The notes: a model not told the origin generated them from the sequence alone. A stretch of DNA of 64,000 bases from JAXDMK01 sp963790325 (GCA_963790325.1 CAWBNY010000002.1:310001-374000), one strand, 5' to 3'; positions 38,378-46,354 are shown, numbered from the stretch's first letter. A program made the numbers and translations.

Positions 38378-39726
38378 ATGTCGACCCTCGCTGACGTCGA
38401 GCGGGAGGCCCTGGCCTGCACCCGGTGCCGGCTGACCGAGGGGCGCACGCAGGTGGTGTTCGGGGTGGGCAGCTCCCACGCCGACCTGATGCTGGTGGGC
38501 GAGGGCCCGGGGGCCCAGGAGGACATCGAGGGGATGCCGTTCGTCGGCCGGTCGGGCCGGTACCTCGACCGCCTGGTCCTGGAGGAGATGGGACTCACCC
38601 GCGCCGACCTGTACATCGCCAACACGGTCAAGTGCCTCGGGTACTCCGCCACCGTCCAGCTGGCCGACGGGTCGTGGGAGCGAATCGGGCGGCTCGTGCG
38701 GGAGCGGTACGACGGCGAGGTGAAGTCGATCACCGACGACGGGCGCATCGTCGCCCGAAGGGTCGTCGGCTGGCATGCCACGCCGTTGGCCGGTCGCCGG
38801 GTCTACCGCATGACCCTCCGGTCGGCGACGCCAGCCGGTCTGGGGCGCGGGAGCGTCGAGCTCACCGGCGATCACCCGGTCCTGACCCCCGACGGGTTCC
38901 GCCCCGTAGGGACCCTCGAGTCCGGAGCACTCGTGGCAACCGGACAGGGTCTGAGTCCGTTGGCGAACGACGTTGTCGTCGGGACGCTCCTGGGCGATGG
39001 GCACCTCGGGAGGGAGCGCGCCCACGTCTCGTTCAGCCATTCCCTGGAGCAGATCGACTACGCCCTCTTCAAGGCTGGTCTGCTCGGTGAGCTCCATCCG
39101 CGAGTCAGCTCCCACGCGGTCGCCGCGGTCGCAGGCGACCAGGCGCGGTCCGACGTGGTGATGGTCGAGACCCTCGCCCATGGGGCGCTTCGGACGCTGA
39201 GAAGGGAGTTCTACACCGAGGTGAAGCGGGTTCCGCCGTGGGTGGCGCTGATTCCGTTCGACCCTGACGGGTTCGTCCCGGGGGATCCGCTCGTGGGCTA
39301 CGACGAGGTGGAGATCGAGGACATCACCGACCGGCCGCGAACCGACACCACCTTCTTCTGCATCGACGTCGAAGAGACGCACAACTTCGTGACCGGGGCC
39401 GGTGTGGTGCACAACTGCCGGCCTCCGGGCAACCGCGACCCGCTTCCCGACGAGGTCGCGTCCTGCAGTCCCTGGCTCGGCCAGCAGCTCGACCTGGTGG
39501 ATCCGTCGGTGGTCGTCACCCTGGGCAACTTCGCCACCAGGCTGCTCTTGCGCACCACCGAGGGCATCACCCGGCTGCGGGGCAAGGTCTACCCGTTCCG
39601 GCGGGGGGTCCTGGTTCCCACCTATCACCCGGCGGCGGTGCTGCGCAGCGGGGGGAGGCCGCAGCCCAGATGCGGGCCGACCTGGTGCGGGCCAAGAAGC
39701 ACCTCCGGGCCCCGGTGCCGGTGTGA
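38378..39726 (+). CDS. udg: Family 4 uracil-DNA glycosylase, intein-containing, apparent frameshift near 3' end
   Basis: Removes uracil from DNA. GEGPGAQED (41-49) is the family 4 catalytic/water-activating motif; Cys14 and Cys17 (CTRC) plus, after splicing, Cys86 and Cys102 match the four 4Fe-4S ligands of this family. PTYHPAAVLR is the DNA-contacting motif. A 261-residue intein interrupts the protein between Lys85 and Cys86. After codon SGG at the G6 run 39650-39655 the frame goes astray; a -1 shift restores GEAAAQMRADLVRAKKHLRA and a stop at 39724-39726 that overlaps the tsaE GTG in GTGA. Without correction the frame runs on into tsaB. The shift is either a sequencing or assembly error or real slippage. 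Confidence 0.9.
38633..39415 (+). mobile_element. Intein in uracil-DNA glycosylase, 261 residues, with reduced endonuclease region
   Basis: Block A is CLGYSATVQLADGS with Cys1. Block B is VELTGDHPVLT with the T-x-D-H motif. Block F is FFCIDVEETHNF and block G is GAGVVHN, ending in His-Asn, followed by Cys+1. All residues needed for standard splicing are present. The middle holds one LAGLIDADG-like block (VVGTLLGDGHLG, then YALFKAGLL) and a VPPW-like segment, but no clear second LAGLIDADG copy. The size lies between mini-inteins (about 135-150) and full inteins (350 or more), so the homing endonuclease looks decayed. Codon use is a little less GC-biased than in the flanking extein. Confidence 0.93.
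39650..39655 (+). other. G6 run, probable frameshift site in udg
   Basis: AGC GGG GGG AGG in the reading frame. One extra G, or a -1 slip of the tRNA on the second GGG, gives GGG GAG GCC and restores the conserved C-terminus and the GTGA overlap with tsaE. Confidence 0.8.
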
Positions 39727-40229
39727 TCCACGCCCGCACGACATCCGTCGACGACACCCGGGCCCTGGCCGCGGAGGTGGCGCCCCTGGCCCGGCCGGGC
39801 GACCTCCTCCTCCTGGCGGGCGACCTGGGGGCGGGCAAGACCGCCTTCGTCCAGGGCTTCGCCGCCGGGCTGGGGGTCACCGACGCCGTCACCAGCCCCG
39901 CCTTCGTGCTGGCCCGGCCCTACCCGGGCCGGCTGACCCTGCTCCACCTCGACGTCTACCGGCTGGAGCACATCCAGGAGCTGCACGACCTCGGTATCAG
40001 CGAGCTGCTCGACGACGGCGGCGTGACCGTGATCGAGTGGGGCGACGTGGTCGCTCCCGCCCTTCCGGCCGACTTCCTGGAGGTGCGGTTGGCGCCCGGC
40101 GACGACGACGACGAGCGCCTGCTCACCATGCGGTGGGTGGGCCCGGCCTGGCCGCCCCGGGCATCGGCCCTGCGCCGGGCGGTCGCGGCCTGGGCCGTAG
40201 AGAGCCCTGGCCCGGGGGACAGGGCTTAG
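39723..40229 (+). CDS. tsaE: tRNA t6A biosynthesis ATPase TsaE
   Basis: ATPase that recycles the TsaB-TsaD complex making N6-threonylcarbamoyladenosine at tRNA position 37. It has 168 residues; the P-loop is GDLGAGKTAF, and TSPAFVLARPY and LHLDVYRL are family motifs. GTG 39723 overlaps the restored udg stop. Its three partner genes follow at once. Confidence 0.95.
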   Translation: MIHARTTSVDDTRALAAEVAPLARPGDLLLLAGDLGAGKTAFVQGFAAGLGVTDAVTSPAFVLARPYPGRLTLLHLDVYRLEHIQELHDLGISELLDDGGVTVIEWGDVVAPALPADFLEVRLAPGDDDDERLLTMRWVGPAWPPRASALRRAVAAWAVESPGPGDRA

Positions 40230-40231
40230 CC

Positions 40232-40960
40232 GTGCTCGTCCTCGGCATCGAGACCGCCACCGCCCAGGTCGGTTGCGCCGTCGGCGGCCACGAGGGGGTG
40301 CTGGCCGAGTTCCGCTCCGCCCGCGGTCGCCGCCACGTGGAGACGCTCGCCCCCGCCATCGAGTTCGTCTGCCGCCAGGCCCGGGTCGAGCTGTCCGAGA
40401 TCTCGGCGGTGGCGGTCGACATCGGGCCCGGCCTGTTCAGCGGGCTACGGGTGGGGGTGGCCACGGCCAAGGCCATGGCCCAGGCCCTGCGGGTGCCGAC
40501 GGTGGGGGTGTCGAGCCTCGACCTGCTCGCCTTCCCCATGCGCTACAGCAGCCGCCTCATCGCAGCGGTGATCGACGCCCGCCGGGGCGAGGTCTTCTAC
40601 GCCTTCTACCGCCAGGTCCCCGGGGGTGCGCAGCGGCTGTCGCCCTACCAGCTGGGCACGGCCGACGAGCTGGCGTCGGAGCTGTTGGCGCGGGGCGAGG
40701 AGGTCCTCCTGGTGGGCGACGGGGCGGTGCGTTACCAGGACACGCTCCGGGAGGTGGCCCGGTTCGACGCGTCCGACATCGTCAAGGCCTACCCCTCAGC
40801 CGCGTCCCTCGTGGAGTTGGCGCACCCCCGGGCCATCCGGGAGGAGTTCGTCCCCGCCACCGACCTCCTTCCCCTCTACCTCCGCCGCAGCGACGCCGAG
40901 ATCCTGCGGGGGAGCGCCGAACCCCGGCGCGATGATGGTCGGGACATGGTGATCGGCTGA
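40232..40960 (+). CDS. tsaB: tRNA t6A biosynthesis protein TsaB
   Basis: Scaffold paralogue of TsaD lacking its metal ligands, 242 residues. LVLGIETATAQVGCAV, IGPGLFSGLRVGVATAKAMA and IDARRGEVFYAFYR are conserved. The GTG start is 2 nt after tsaE. Because it shares the frame of the shifted udg, a naive translation shows a false udg-tsaB fusion. It overlaps rimI by 1 nt. Confidence 0.95.
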   Translation: MLVLGIETATAQVGCAVGGHEGVLAEFRSARGRRHVETLAPAIEFVCRQARVELSEISAVAVDIGPGLFSGLRVGVATAKAMAQALRVPTVGVSSLDLLAFPMRYSSRLIAAVIDARRGEVFYAFYRQVPGGAQRLSPYQLGTADELASELLARGEEVLLVGDGAVRYQDTLREVARFDASDIVKAYPSAASLVELAHPRAIREEFVPATDLLPLYLRRSDAEILRGSAEPRRDDGRDMVIG

Positions 40961-41568
40961 TGGTCCAGGCCCGGCGGCTGGACGGAGACGACGTCTCCCC
41001 GGTCGACGACCTGGTCGTGCACCTGGTGCCGATGCGCCGCCGCCACCTCCGGTCGGTGTTGCGGATCGAGGCCCAGGTCTACCCCCGGCCGTGGTCGCTC
41101 GGCCTGTTCATGAGCGAGTTGGCTCTGCGCAACAGTCGCGTCTACTACGTGGCCCGGGTCGACGGGGTGGTCGTGGGCTACGGCGGGCTCATGGTCAGCG
41201 GCGACGACGGCCACATCACCACCCTCGCCGTCGATCCGGCCTGGCACCGGCGCAAGCTGGCGAGCCGCCTGCTCCTCGCCCTGACCCGGGAGGGCGTCGG
41301 CCGGGGCGTGTCCAGCCTCACGCTCGAAGTCCGGGTGGGCAACGCCGCCGCCCAGGAGCTCTACCGCCAGTTCGGCTTCGCCCCCGCCGGGATCCGCAAG
41401 AACTACTACGTCGAGACCAACGAAGATGCACTCGTGATGTGGGCCCACGACGTGGATGGTCCCGAGTACCGGCTGCGCCTGGAGCACATCGAAGCGGGCA
41501 TCCCCGGCGTCACCCTGCTCCACGACGGGCGGAGCCTCGACGACCCAACCGAACCGGAGCGACCATGA
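40960..41568 (+). CDS. rimI: Ribosomal-protein-alanine acetyltransferase-like GNAT protein
   Basis: GNAT-fold N-acetyltransferase, 202 residues. Motif A is around ITTLAVDPAWHRRKLASRLL and motif B around NAAAQELYRQFGFAPAGIRK. The position between tsaB and tsaD is typical of RimI. It extends about 30 residues beyond the GNAT domain at the C-terminus. It overlaps tsaD in ATGA. The natural substrate in this lineage is unproven. Confidence 0.92.
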   Translation: MVQARRLDGDDVSPVDDLVVHLVPMRRRHLRSVLRIEAQVYPRPWSLGLFMSELALRNSRVYYVARVDGVVVGYGGLMVSGDDGHITTLAVDPAWHRRKLASRLLLALTREGVGRGVSSLTLEVRVGNAAAQELYRQFGFAPAGIRKNYYVETNEDALVMWAHDVDGPEYRLRLEHIEAGIPGVTLLHDGRSLDDPTEPERP

Positions 41569-42584
41569 GCTCGAAGGCCCGAAACGGCGACGGCAAGTTC
41601 CGCATCCTCGGCATCGAGACGTCGTGCGACGAGACCGCCGCCGCCATCGTCGCCGACGGCACCGACGTGGTTTCGTCGGTGGTCTCGAGCCAGGTCGACC
41701 TCCACGCCCGCTTCGGCGGGGTGGTCCCCGAGATCGCCAGCCGAGCCCATGTGGAGCTGCTCACGCCGGTGGTGGCCCGGGCCCTGGTGGAGGCGGGTTT
41801 GGAGGGCAGCGAGCTCGACGCGGTGGCGGCCACCGTCGGACCGGGCCTGGCCGGCGCCCTGCTGGTCGGGGTGAGCACGGCCAAGGCCCTCTCTTTGGTC
41901 TGGAAGGTGCCCTTCGTGGCTGTCAACCACATGGAGGCCCACCTCTACGCCTCGTTCCTGGAGGAGCCCACGCTCGAGCCGCCGCTGCTCGTCCTCCTCG
42001 TGTCCGGCGGGCACACGATGCTCGTGGCCATGGACGGCCACGGCCAGTACCGCCTCGTCGGCACCACCGTCGACGACGCGGTGGGGGAGGCGTTCGACAA
42101 GGTGGCCCGGTTCCTCGGGTTGGGCTATCCGGGCGGACCGGCCATCGACCGCCTGGCCATCGTGGGCGACCCCGACGCCGTCCCCCTGCCCCGGCCCATG
42201 CCCCAGGGCTACGACTTCTCCCTCAGCGGCCTCAAGACCGCGGTCATCCGCTACGTCAAGGCCCACCCCGACGTCGCCACCGCCGACGTGGCCGCCTCGT
42301 TCCAGAAGGCGGCGGTCGAGATGCTGGTCGACAAGGCCCGACGGGCGGCGGCCGAGGTCGGGGCCAAGACCCTGTGCCTGGGCGGAGGGGTGGCGGCCAA
42401 CTCCCTGCTGCGGGAGCGCATCCTCGACGTCTGCGACGAGGACGGGCTCCACGCCTTCCTCCCCAGCCGGGAGATGTGCACCGACAACGCGGCCATGGTG
42501 GCCGCCGCCGCGTGGTGGCGATACCGGGCCGACGGCGCCAGCCCCCTCGACACCGGAGTCGACCCCAACCTCCGCCTCGCATGA
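41565..42584 (+). CDS. tsaD: tRNA N6-adenosine threonylcarbamoyltransferase
   Basis: Catalytic subunit for t6A37, 339 residues. The metal ligands His122 and His126 lie in NHMEAHLY and the C-terminal Asp in CTDNAAM. ILGIETSCDETAAAIV and SGGHTMLV are signatures. It ends the tsaE-tsaB-rimI-tsaD cluster, in which every junction overlaps or is within 2 nt. groES follows after a regulated 102-nt gap. Confidence 0.97.
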   Translation: MSSKARNGDGKFRILGIETSCDETAAAIVADGTDVVSSVVSSQVDLHARFGGVVPEIASRAHVELLTPVVARALVEAGLEGSELDAVAATVGPGLAGALLVGVSTAKALSLVWKVPFVAVNHMEAHLYASFLEEPTLEPPLLVLLVSGGHTMLVAMDGHGQYRLVGTTVDDAVGEAFDKVARFLGLGYPGGPAIDRLAIVGDPDAVPLPRPMPQGYDFSLSGLKTAVIRYVKAHPDVATADVAASFQKAAVEMLVDKARRAAAEVGAKTLCLGGGVAANSLLRERILDVCDEDGLHAFLPSREMCTDNAAMVAAAAWWRYRADGASPLDTGVDPNLRLA

Positions 42585-42613
42585 CAGTCGGGGGCCCCGC
42601 CTCCCGACTGCGT

Positions 42614-42642
42614 TTGAGAACCCGGCGTCAGCCCGGTATCGT
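42614..42642 (+). promoter_or_regulatory. groESL promoter
   Basis: -35 TTGAGA (42614-42619), 17-nt spacer, -10 TATCGT (42637-42642). The -10 box abuts the first arm of the CIRCE operator, so repressor binding would block polymerase. Confidence 0.65.
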
Positions 42643-42668
42643 TAGCACTCGATACCAGAGAGTGCTAA
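42642..42668 (+). promoter_or_regulatory. CIRCE operator (HrcA binding site)
   Basis: TTAGCACTC, nine bases, GAGTGCTAA: a perfect match to the CIRCE consensus, both arms 9 of 9. It predicts HrcA repression of groESL relieved on heat stress. hrcA itself is not in the window. Confidence 0.95.
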
Positions 42669-42686
42669 CCGGAGGTCGACCCAGCA

Positions 42687-42980
42687 ATGAACCTCAAGCC
42701 CCTTGACGACCGCATCGTCGTCCGTCCGAGCGAGGGCGAGCAGACCACCATCAGCGGCATCGTCATCCCCGACACCGCCAAGGAGAAGCCGCAGCAGGGC
42801 GAGGTGCTGGCCGTAGGCCCCGGCCGTCGCTCGGAGGTCTCCGGCGAGATCATCCCCATGGGCGTCGCCGCCGGCGACATCGTCGTCTACAGCAAGTACG
42901 GCGGCACCGAGATCACCGTCGAGGGCGAGGACCTGCTCATCCTCACCAGCCGCGACGTCCTCGGCATCGTCGGGAAGTAG
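42687..42980 (+). CDS. groES: Co-chaperonin GroES
   Basis: Heptameric lid of the GroEL chamber, 97 residues. It begins MNLKPLDDRIVVRP and ends VEGEDLLILTSRDVLGIVGK. The mobile loop is around residues 18-32 (GEQTTISGIVIPD). GGAGG lies 11 nt before the ATG. groEL follows after 3 nt. Confidence 0.97.
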   Translation: MNLKPLDDRIVVRPSEGEQTTISGIVIPDTAKEKPQQGEVLAVGPGRRSEVSGEIIPMGVAAGDIVVYSKYGGTEITVEGEDLLILTSRDVLGIVGK

Positions 42981-42983
42981 TCC

Positions 42984-44642
42984 ATGCCCAAGCTGCTGAA
43001 GTTCAACGAGGAAGCCCGCCGGGCCCTCGAAGCGGGCACCAACAAGATGGCCGACGCGGTCAAGGTCACGCTCGGCCCCCGTGGCCGCAACGTGATCCTC
43101 GAGCCCAAGTACGGCGTGCCCATCGTCACCAACGACGGCGTGTCCATCGCCCGTGACTTCACCCCGCTGGAGGACACGTTCGAGAACGTGGGCGCCCAGC
43201 TGGTCAAGGAAGTGGCGATCAAGACCCAGGACGCGGCGGGCGACGGCACCACCACCGCCACCGTCCTGGCCCAGGCCCTGGTCAACTTCGGGATGCGCAA
43301 CGTCACGGCCGGGGCCGAGCCCCTCGCCCTCAAGCGGGGTATCGAGCAGGCCGTCGTGGCCGCCGTCGCCTACATCAAGGCGAGCGCCAAGGACGTGGAG
43401 ACCAGGGAGGAGATCGCCCAGGTCGCCACCATCTCCGCCAACAACGACCCCGAGGTGGGCGAGATCATCGCCGACGCCCTCGACAAGGTGGGCAAGGACG
43501 GCGTGGTCACCGTCGAGGAGTCCAACACCTTCGGCATCGAGGTGGAGTTCGCCGAGGGCATGCAGATCGACCGCGGCTTCCTCTCGCCCCACTTCGTCAC
43601 CGACCAGGAGCGCCAGGAGGTCGTGCTCGACGAGCCGTTCATCCTGATCGCCTTCCAGAAGATCAGCGCCGTCCACGACATCCTGCCCCTCCTCGAGAAG
43701 GTCATGGCGGCCAACAAGCCGCTGCTGATCGTGGCCGAGGACGTCGAGGGCGAGGCCCTGGCCACGCTGATCGTCAACAAGATCCGGGGCATCCTCTCCG
43801 CCGCCGTCATCAAGGCCCCCAGCTTCGGCGACCGCCGCAAGGCGACGCTGATGGACATGGCCGTGCTCACCGGCGGCGAGCTGGTCTCGGCCGAGATGGG
43901 CTACAAGCTGGAGAACCTCACCCTCGACCTCCTCGGTCGGGCCCGCCGGGTGACGATCACCAAGAACCTGACCACGATCGTCGACGGCTACGGCCTGCCC
44001 GAGGACATCAAGGCCCGGGTCGACCAGCTCCGCGTCGAGCGGGAGCTGTCCGACTCCGACTGGGAGCGGGAGAAGATCCTCGAGCGCCTGGCCAAGCTCA
44101 CCGGCGGGGTGTCCCTCATCAAGGTGGGGGCGGCCACCGACGTGGAGCTCAAGGAGAAGAAGCACCGCATCGAGGACGCCATCCTGGCCACCAAGGCCGC
44201 CATCGAGGAGGGGATCGTCGCCGGTGGCGGCACCGCCCTCCTCCGGGCCCGGGTTGCGGTCCAGAAGGTGAAGGACAGCCTGGAGGGCGACGAGCGCACC
44301 GGCGCCGAGATCGTCTACCGGTCGCTGGCCGCGCCGCTCTACTGGATCGCGGCCAACGCCGGCATGGAGGGCAACGTGGTCATCCAGCAGGTGGAGCGGG
44401 AGTCCGGCAACGTCGGCCTCAACGCCGCCACCGGCGAGTTCGAGGACCTGATGAAGGCGGGCATCATCGACCCGGCCACCGTCACCCGCTCGGCGTTGGA
44501 GAACGCAGGGTCGGTCGCGGCCATGGTGCTCACCACCGAGGTCCTGGTCAGCGACAAGCCCACCGACTTCGACGAGACCAAGGCCCACCTGCCCCGCAGC
44601 GGCATCAACGCCGGTCAGCAGGGCGGCCTGCTCCAGATGTAG
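42984..44642 (+). CDS. groEL: Chaperonin GroEL
   Basis: 60-kDa chaperonin, 552 residues. ATP-binding segments TLGPRGRNV and GDGTTTATVLA (Asp87) and the loop TNDGVSIARDF are present. The C-terminus ends AGQQGGLLQM, with neither the GGM repeat nor the His-rich tail typical of mycobacterial paralogues. VSIARD replaces the usual VTIAKE. It is the only GroEL in the window and shares the CIRCE-controlled promoter with groES. Confidence 0.97.
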   Translation: MPKLLKFNEEARRALEAGTNKMADAVKVTLGPRGRNVILEPKYGVPIVTNDGVSIARDFTPLEDTFENVGAQLVKEVAIKTQDAAGDGTTTATVLAQALVNFGMRNVTAGAEPLALKRGIEQAVVAAVAYIKASAKDVETREEIAQVATISANNDPEVGEIIADALDKVGKDGVVTVEESNTFGIEVEFAEGMQIDRGFLSPHFVTDQERQEVVLDEPFILIAFQKISAVHDILPLLEKVMAANKPLLIVAEDVEGEALATLIVNKIRGILSAAVIKAPSFGDRRKATLMDMAVLTGGELVSAEMGYKLENLTLDLLGRARRVTITKNLTTIVDGYGLPEDIKARVDQLRVERELSDSDWEREKILERLAKLTGGVSLIKVGAATDVELKEKKHRIEDAILATKAAIEEGIVAGGGTALLRARVAVQKVKDSLEGDERTGAEIVYRSLAAPLYWIAANAGMEGNVVIQQVERESGNVGLNAATGEFEDLMKAGIIDPATVTRSALENAGSVAAMVLTTEVLVSDKPTDFDETKAHLPRSGINAGQQGGLLQM

Positions 44643-44669
44643 TTCACGTTCCACGCTGGGAACGCCGAA

Positions 44670-44705
44670 CCGAACCGGCTGGTCCTTCCGGGCCAGCCGG
44701 TTCGG
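44670..44705 (+). terminator. Terminator-like hairpin after groEL
   Basis: CCGAACCGGCTGG (44670-44682) pairs perfectly with CCAGCCGGTTCGG (44693-44705) around a 10-nt loop, 27 nt after the groEL stop. The 13-bp stem is the strongest gene-end hairpin in the window, although no U-run follows. Confidence 0.6.
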
Positions 44706-44723
44706 CGCGTGTGGGGCCTGCAC

Positions 44724-44729
44724 TACGCT
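44724..44729 (+). promoter_or_regulatory. -10 box close to the 58-residue small gene
   Basis: TACGCT, then 7 nt to GTG 44737, without a Shine-Dalgarno. It fits the leaderless pattern seen elsewhere in the window. Confidence 0.4.
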
Positions 44730-44736
44730 CCCCCTT

Positions 44737-44913
44737 GTGGAAGCCCGCCTGCCCCCCGACCCGGTCAAGCTCCTCTCCTCCTGGATGGAGTGGGAGAAGG
44801 GCGAGACGCCGCCGGGGCGGGTCATGAGCAACCTCAAGATCGGCGGCATGCGGGAGCTCCTGGAGGCGGCCGCGGAGCAGGCCCGCCTGGCCGTCGAGCT
44901 CGAGAGCTACTGA
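44737..44913 (+). CDS. Small acidic helical protein, 58 residues, unknown function
   Basis: GTG-started frame between groEL and guaB3, too short for many gene finders. The product contains PDPVKLLSSWMEWEKGETPP and a C-terminal helix GGMRELLEAAAEQARLAVEL. Third positions are nearly all G or C, as in real genes here. No signal peptide or membrane helix. A -10 box lies 7 nt upstream. I do not recognise the family with certainty. Confidence 0.75.
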   Translation: MEARLPPDPVKLLSSWMEWEKGETPPGRVMSNLKIGGMRELLEAAAEQARLAVELESY

Positions 44914-44956
44914 CCTTTCCGGGCCCACACTGCCCGAACCGGTCGGCTGCCGACGG

Positions 44957-44962
44957 TAGTCT
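44957..44962 (+). promoter_or_regulatory. -10 box of a predicted leaderless guaB3 transcript
   Basis: TAGTCT ends 5 nt before the ATG of the next gene; no Shine-Dalgarno lies between. Confidence 0.5.
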
Positions 44963-44967
44963 CGGGC

Positions 44968-46131
44968 ATGGCTGAAGTAGAGATCGGGATCGGGAAGTCG
45001 GGACGGCGGGCGTACGGGTTCGACGACATCGCCATCGTGCCCAGCCGGCGCACGCGCGACCCCGAGGACGTCGACATCTCCTGGCAGATCGACGCCTACA
45101 GCCTGGGCCTGCCCCTGCTGGGCGCGGCCATGGACGGGGTGATCAGCCCTGCCACCGCCATCGAGATCGGTCGCCTGGGCGGGGTCGGGGTCCTCAACCT
45201 CGAGGGGCTGTGGACCCGCTACGACGACCCGGAGCCCTTCTTCGACGAGATCTCGTCGCTGGCCCCCGACAAGGCCACCATCCGCATGCAGGAGATCTAC
45301 GCCGAGCCGATCAAGCCCGAGCTCATCGGGGCTCGCATCCAGCAGATCAAGGAGGCGGGGGTGGTGTCGGCGGCGTCGGTGACGCCCCAGCGCACCACCA
45401 GGTACGCCTCCGCCATCCTGGCCGCCGAGCTCGACCTGCTGGTGATCCAGGGCACGGTGGTGTCGGCCGAGCACGTGTCCAAGACGGTGGAGCCGCTCAA
45501 CCTCAAGCGCTTCATCCGGGAGCTGGAGATCCCGGTGATCGTGGGCGGGTGCGCGTCGTACCAGGCCGCCCTGCACCTCATGCGGACGGGGGCGGTGGGC
45601 ATCCTGGTCGGGGTCGGTCCGGGGCAGGCGTGCACCACCCGGGCCGTGCTGGGGCTGGGCGTCCCCCAGGCGACGGCCATCGCCGACGCCGCCGGGGCCC
45701 GCATGCGTCACCTCGACGAGACGGGTGTCTACGTCCACGTGATCGCCGACGGCGGCATGAGCACCGGCGGCGACGTGGCCAAGGCCATCGCCTGCGGGGC
45801 CGACGCGGTCATGATCGGCTCGCCCCTGGCCGCGGCCATCGAGGCGCCCGGCCGGGGCTGCCACTGGGGAATGGCGACGTTCCACCCCACCCTGCCCCGG
45901 GGGGCGCGGGTGAAGGTCGGCATCCGGGGGACGCTGGAGGAGATCCTGGTCGGTCCCGCCCACGAGAACGACGGCAGGCTCAACCTGTTCGGGGGGCTGC
46001 GGGCGTCGATGGCCACGTGCGGCTACGAGACGGTCAAGGAGTTCCAGAAGGCGGAGGTCATGGTGGCGCCGGCCCTGAAGACCGAGGGCAAGAGCCTGCA
46101 GCGGTCGCAGGGCATCGGCATGGGCGCCTAG
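44968..46131 (+). CDS. guaB3: IMP dehydrogenase family protein, GuaB3 type
   Basis: TIM-barrel IMP dehydrogenase-related protein, 387 residues, lacking the CBS pair inserted in classical GuaB (about 490 residues). The active-site loop is VGPGQACTTRAV with Cys222, and the phosphate-binding segment is IADGGMSTGGDVAKAIACGA. This matches the actinobacterial GuaB3 group, whose exact reaction is less well established than that of GuaB. Adjacency to guaA supports a role in guanine nucleotide metabolism. Confidence 0.92.
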   Translation: MAEVEIGIGKSGRRAYGFDDIAIVPSRRTRDPEDVDISWQIDAYSLGLPLLGAAMDGVISPATAIEIGRLGGVGVLNLEGLWTRYDDPEPFFDEISSLAPDKATIRMQEIYAEPIKPELIGARIQQIKEAGVVSAASVTPQRTTRYASAILAAELDLLVIQGTVVSAEHVSKTVEPLNLKRFIRELEIPVIVGGCASYQAALHLMRTGAVGILVGVGPGQACTTRAVLGLGVPQATAIADAAGARMRHLDETGVYVHVIADGGMSTGGDVAKAIACGADAVMIGSPLAAAIEAPGRGCHWGMATFHPTLPRGARVKVGIRGTLEEILVGPAHENDGRLNLFGGLRASMATCGYETVKEFQKAEVMVAPALKTEGKSLQRSQGIGMGA

Positions 46132-46210
46132 ATCCGGGCGGCGGCACGAAGGGGCAGGCCGACGGGGAGGGATCCCCAGGATCCCGATCCCGATCGGGAC
46201 GACGGCGGCG

Positions 46211-46342
46211 ATGCCCGGGAGGATGGCGCGAAGTGCGCTCCGGCGGGTGGAGGCACCGACCCGACCGCCATCGGGGGGGAACGGCGGCACCGAGTACCTC
46301 GACGACACCGGTCCCAAGCCCTTCACCGAGATCTCGGCCTGA
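46211..46342 (+). CDS. Possible small ORF or gene remnant before guaA
   Basis: A 43-codon ATG frame in the 229-nt guaB3-guaA gap. The last 19 codons (GGTEYLDDTGPKPFTEIS) have strongly coding-like third positions, the first part less so. The gap also holds GATCCCGATCCCGATCGGGA, a short repeat/palindrome. It could be a small gene or the 3' scrap of one. Confidence 0.25.
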   Translation: MPGRMARSALRRVEAPTRPPSGGNGGTEYLDDTGPKPFTEISA

Positions 46343-46348
46343 GCCGGG

Positions 46349-46354
46349 TAGCCT
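46349..46354 (+). promoter_or_regulatory. -10 box of a predicted leaderless guaA transcript
   Basis: TAGCCT, then GGAGCC, then TTG 46361. The identical hexamer occurs before pcrA. No purine riboswitch-like fold is obvious in the gap. Confidence 0.5.

Noticed and set aside
38378..40960. Single 860-residue fusion of uracil-DNA glycosylase, intein and TsaB
   Set aside because: The middle 170 codons are out-of-frame tsaE and the udg C-terminus is restored by a one-base change, so the fusion is an artefact of the G6 frameshift.
42581..42706. Frame starting ATGA at the tsaD stop and running into groES
   Set aside because: It passes through the promoter and CIRCE and ends inside groES without a start/stop overlap, so it is not a bridge of the type seen elsewhere.
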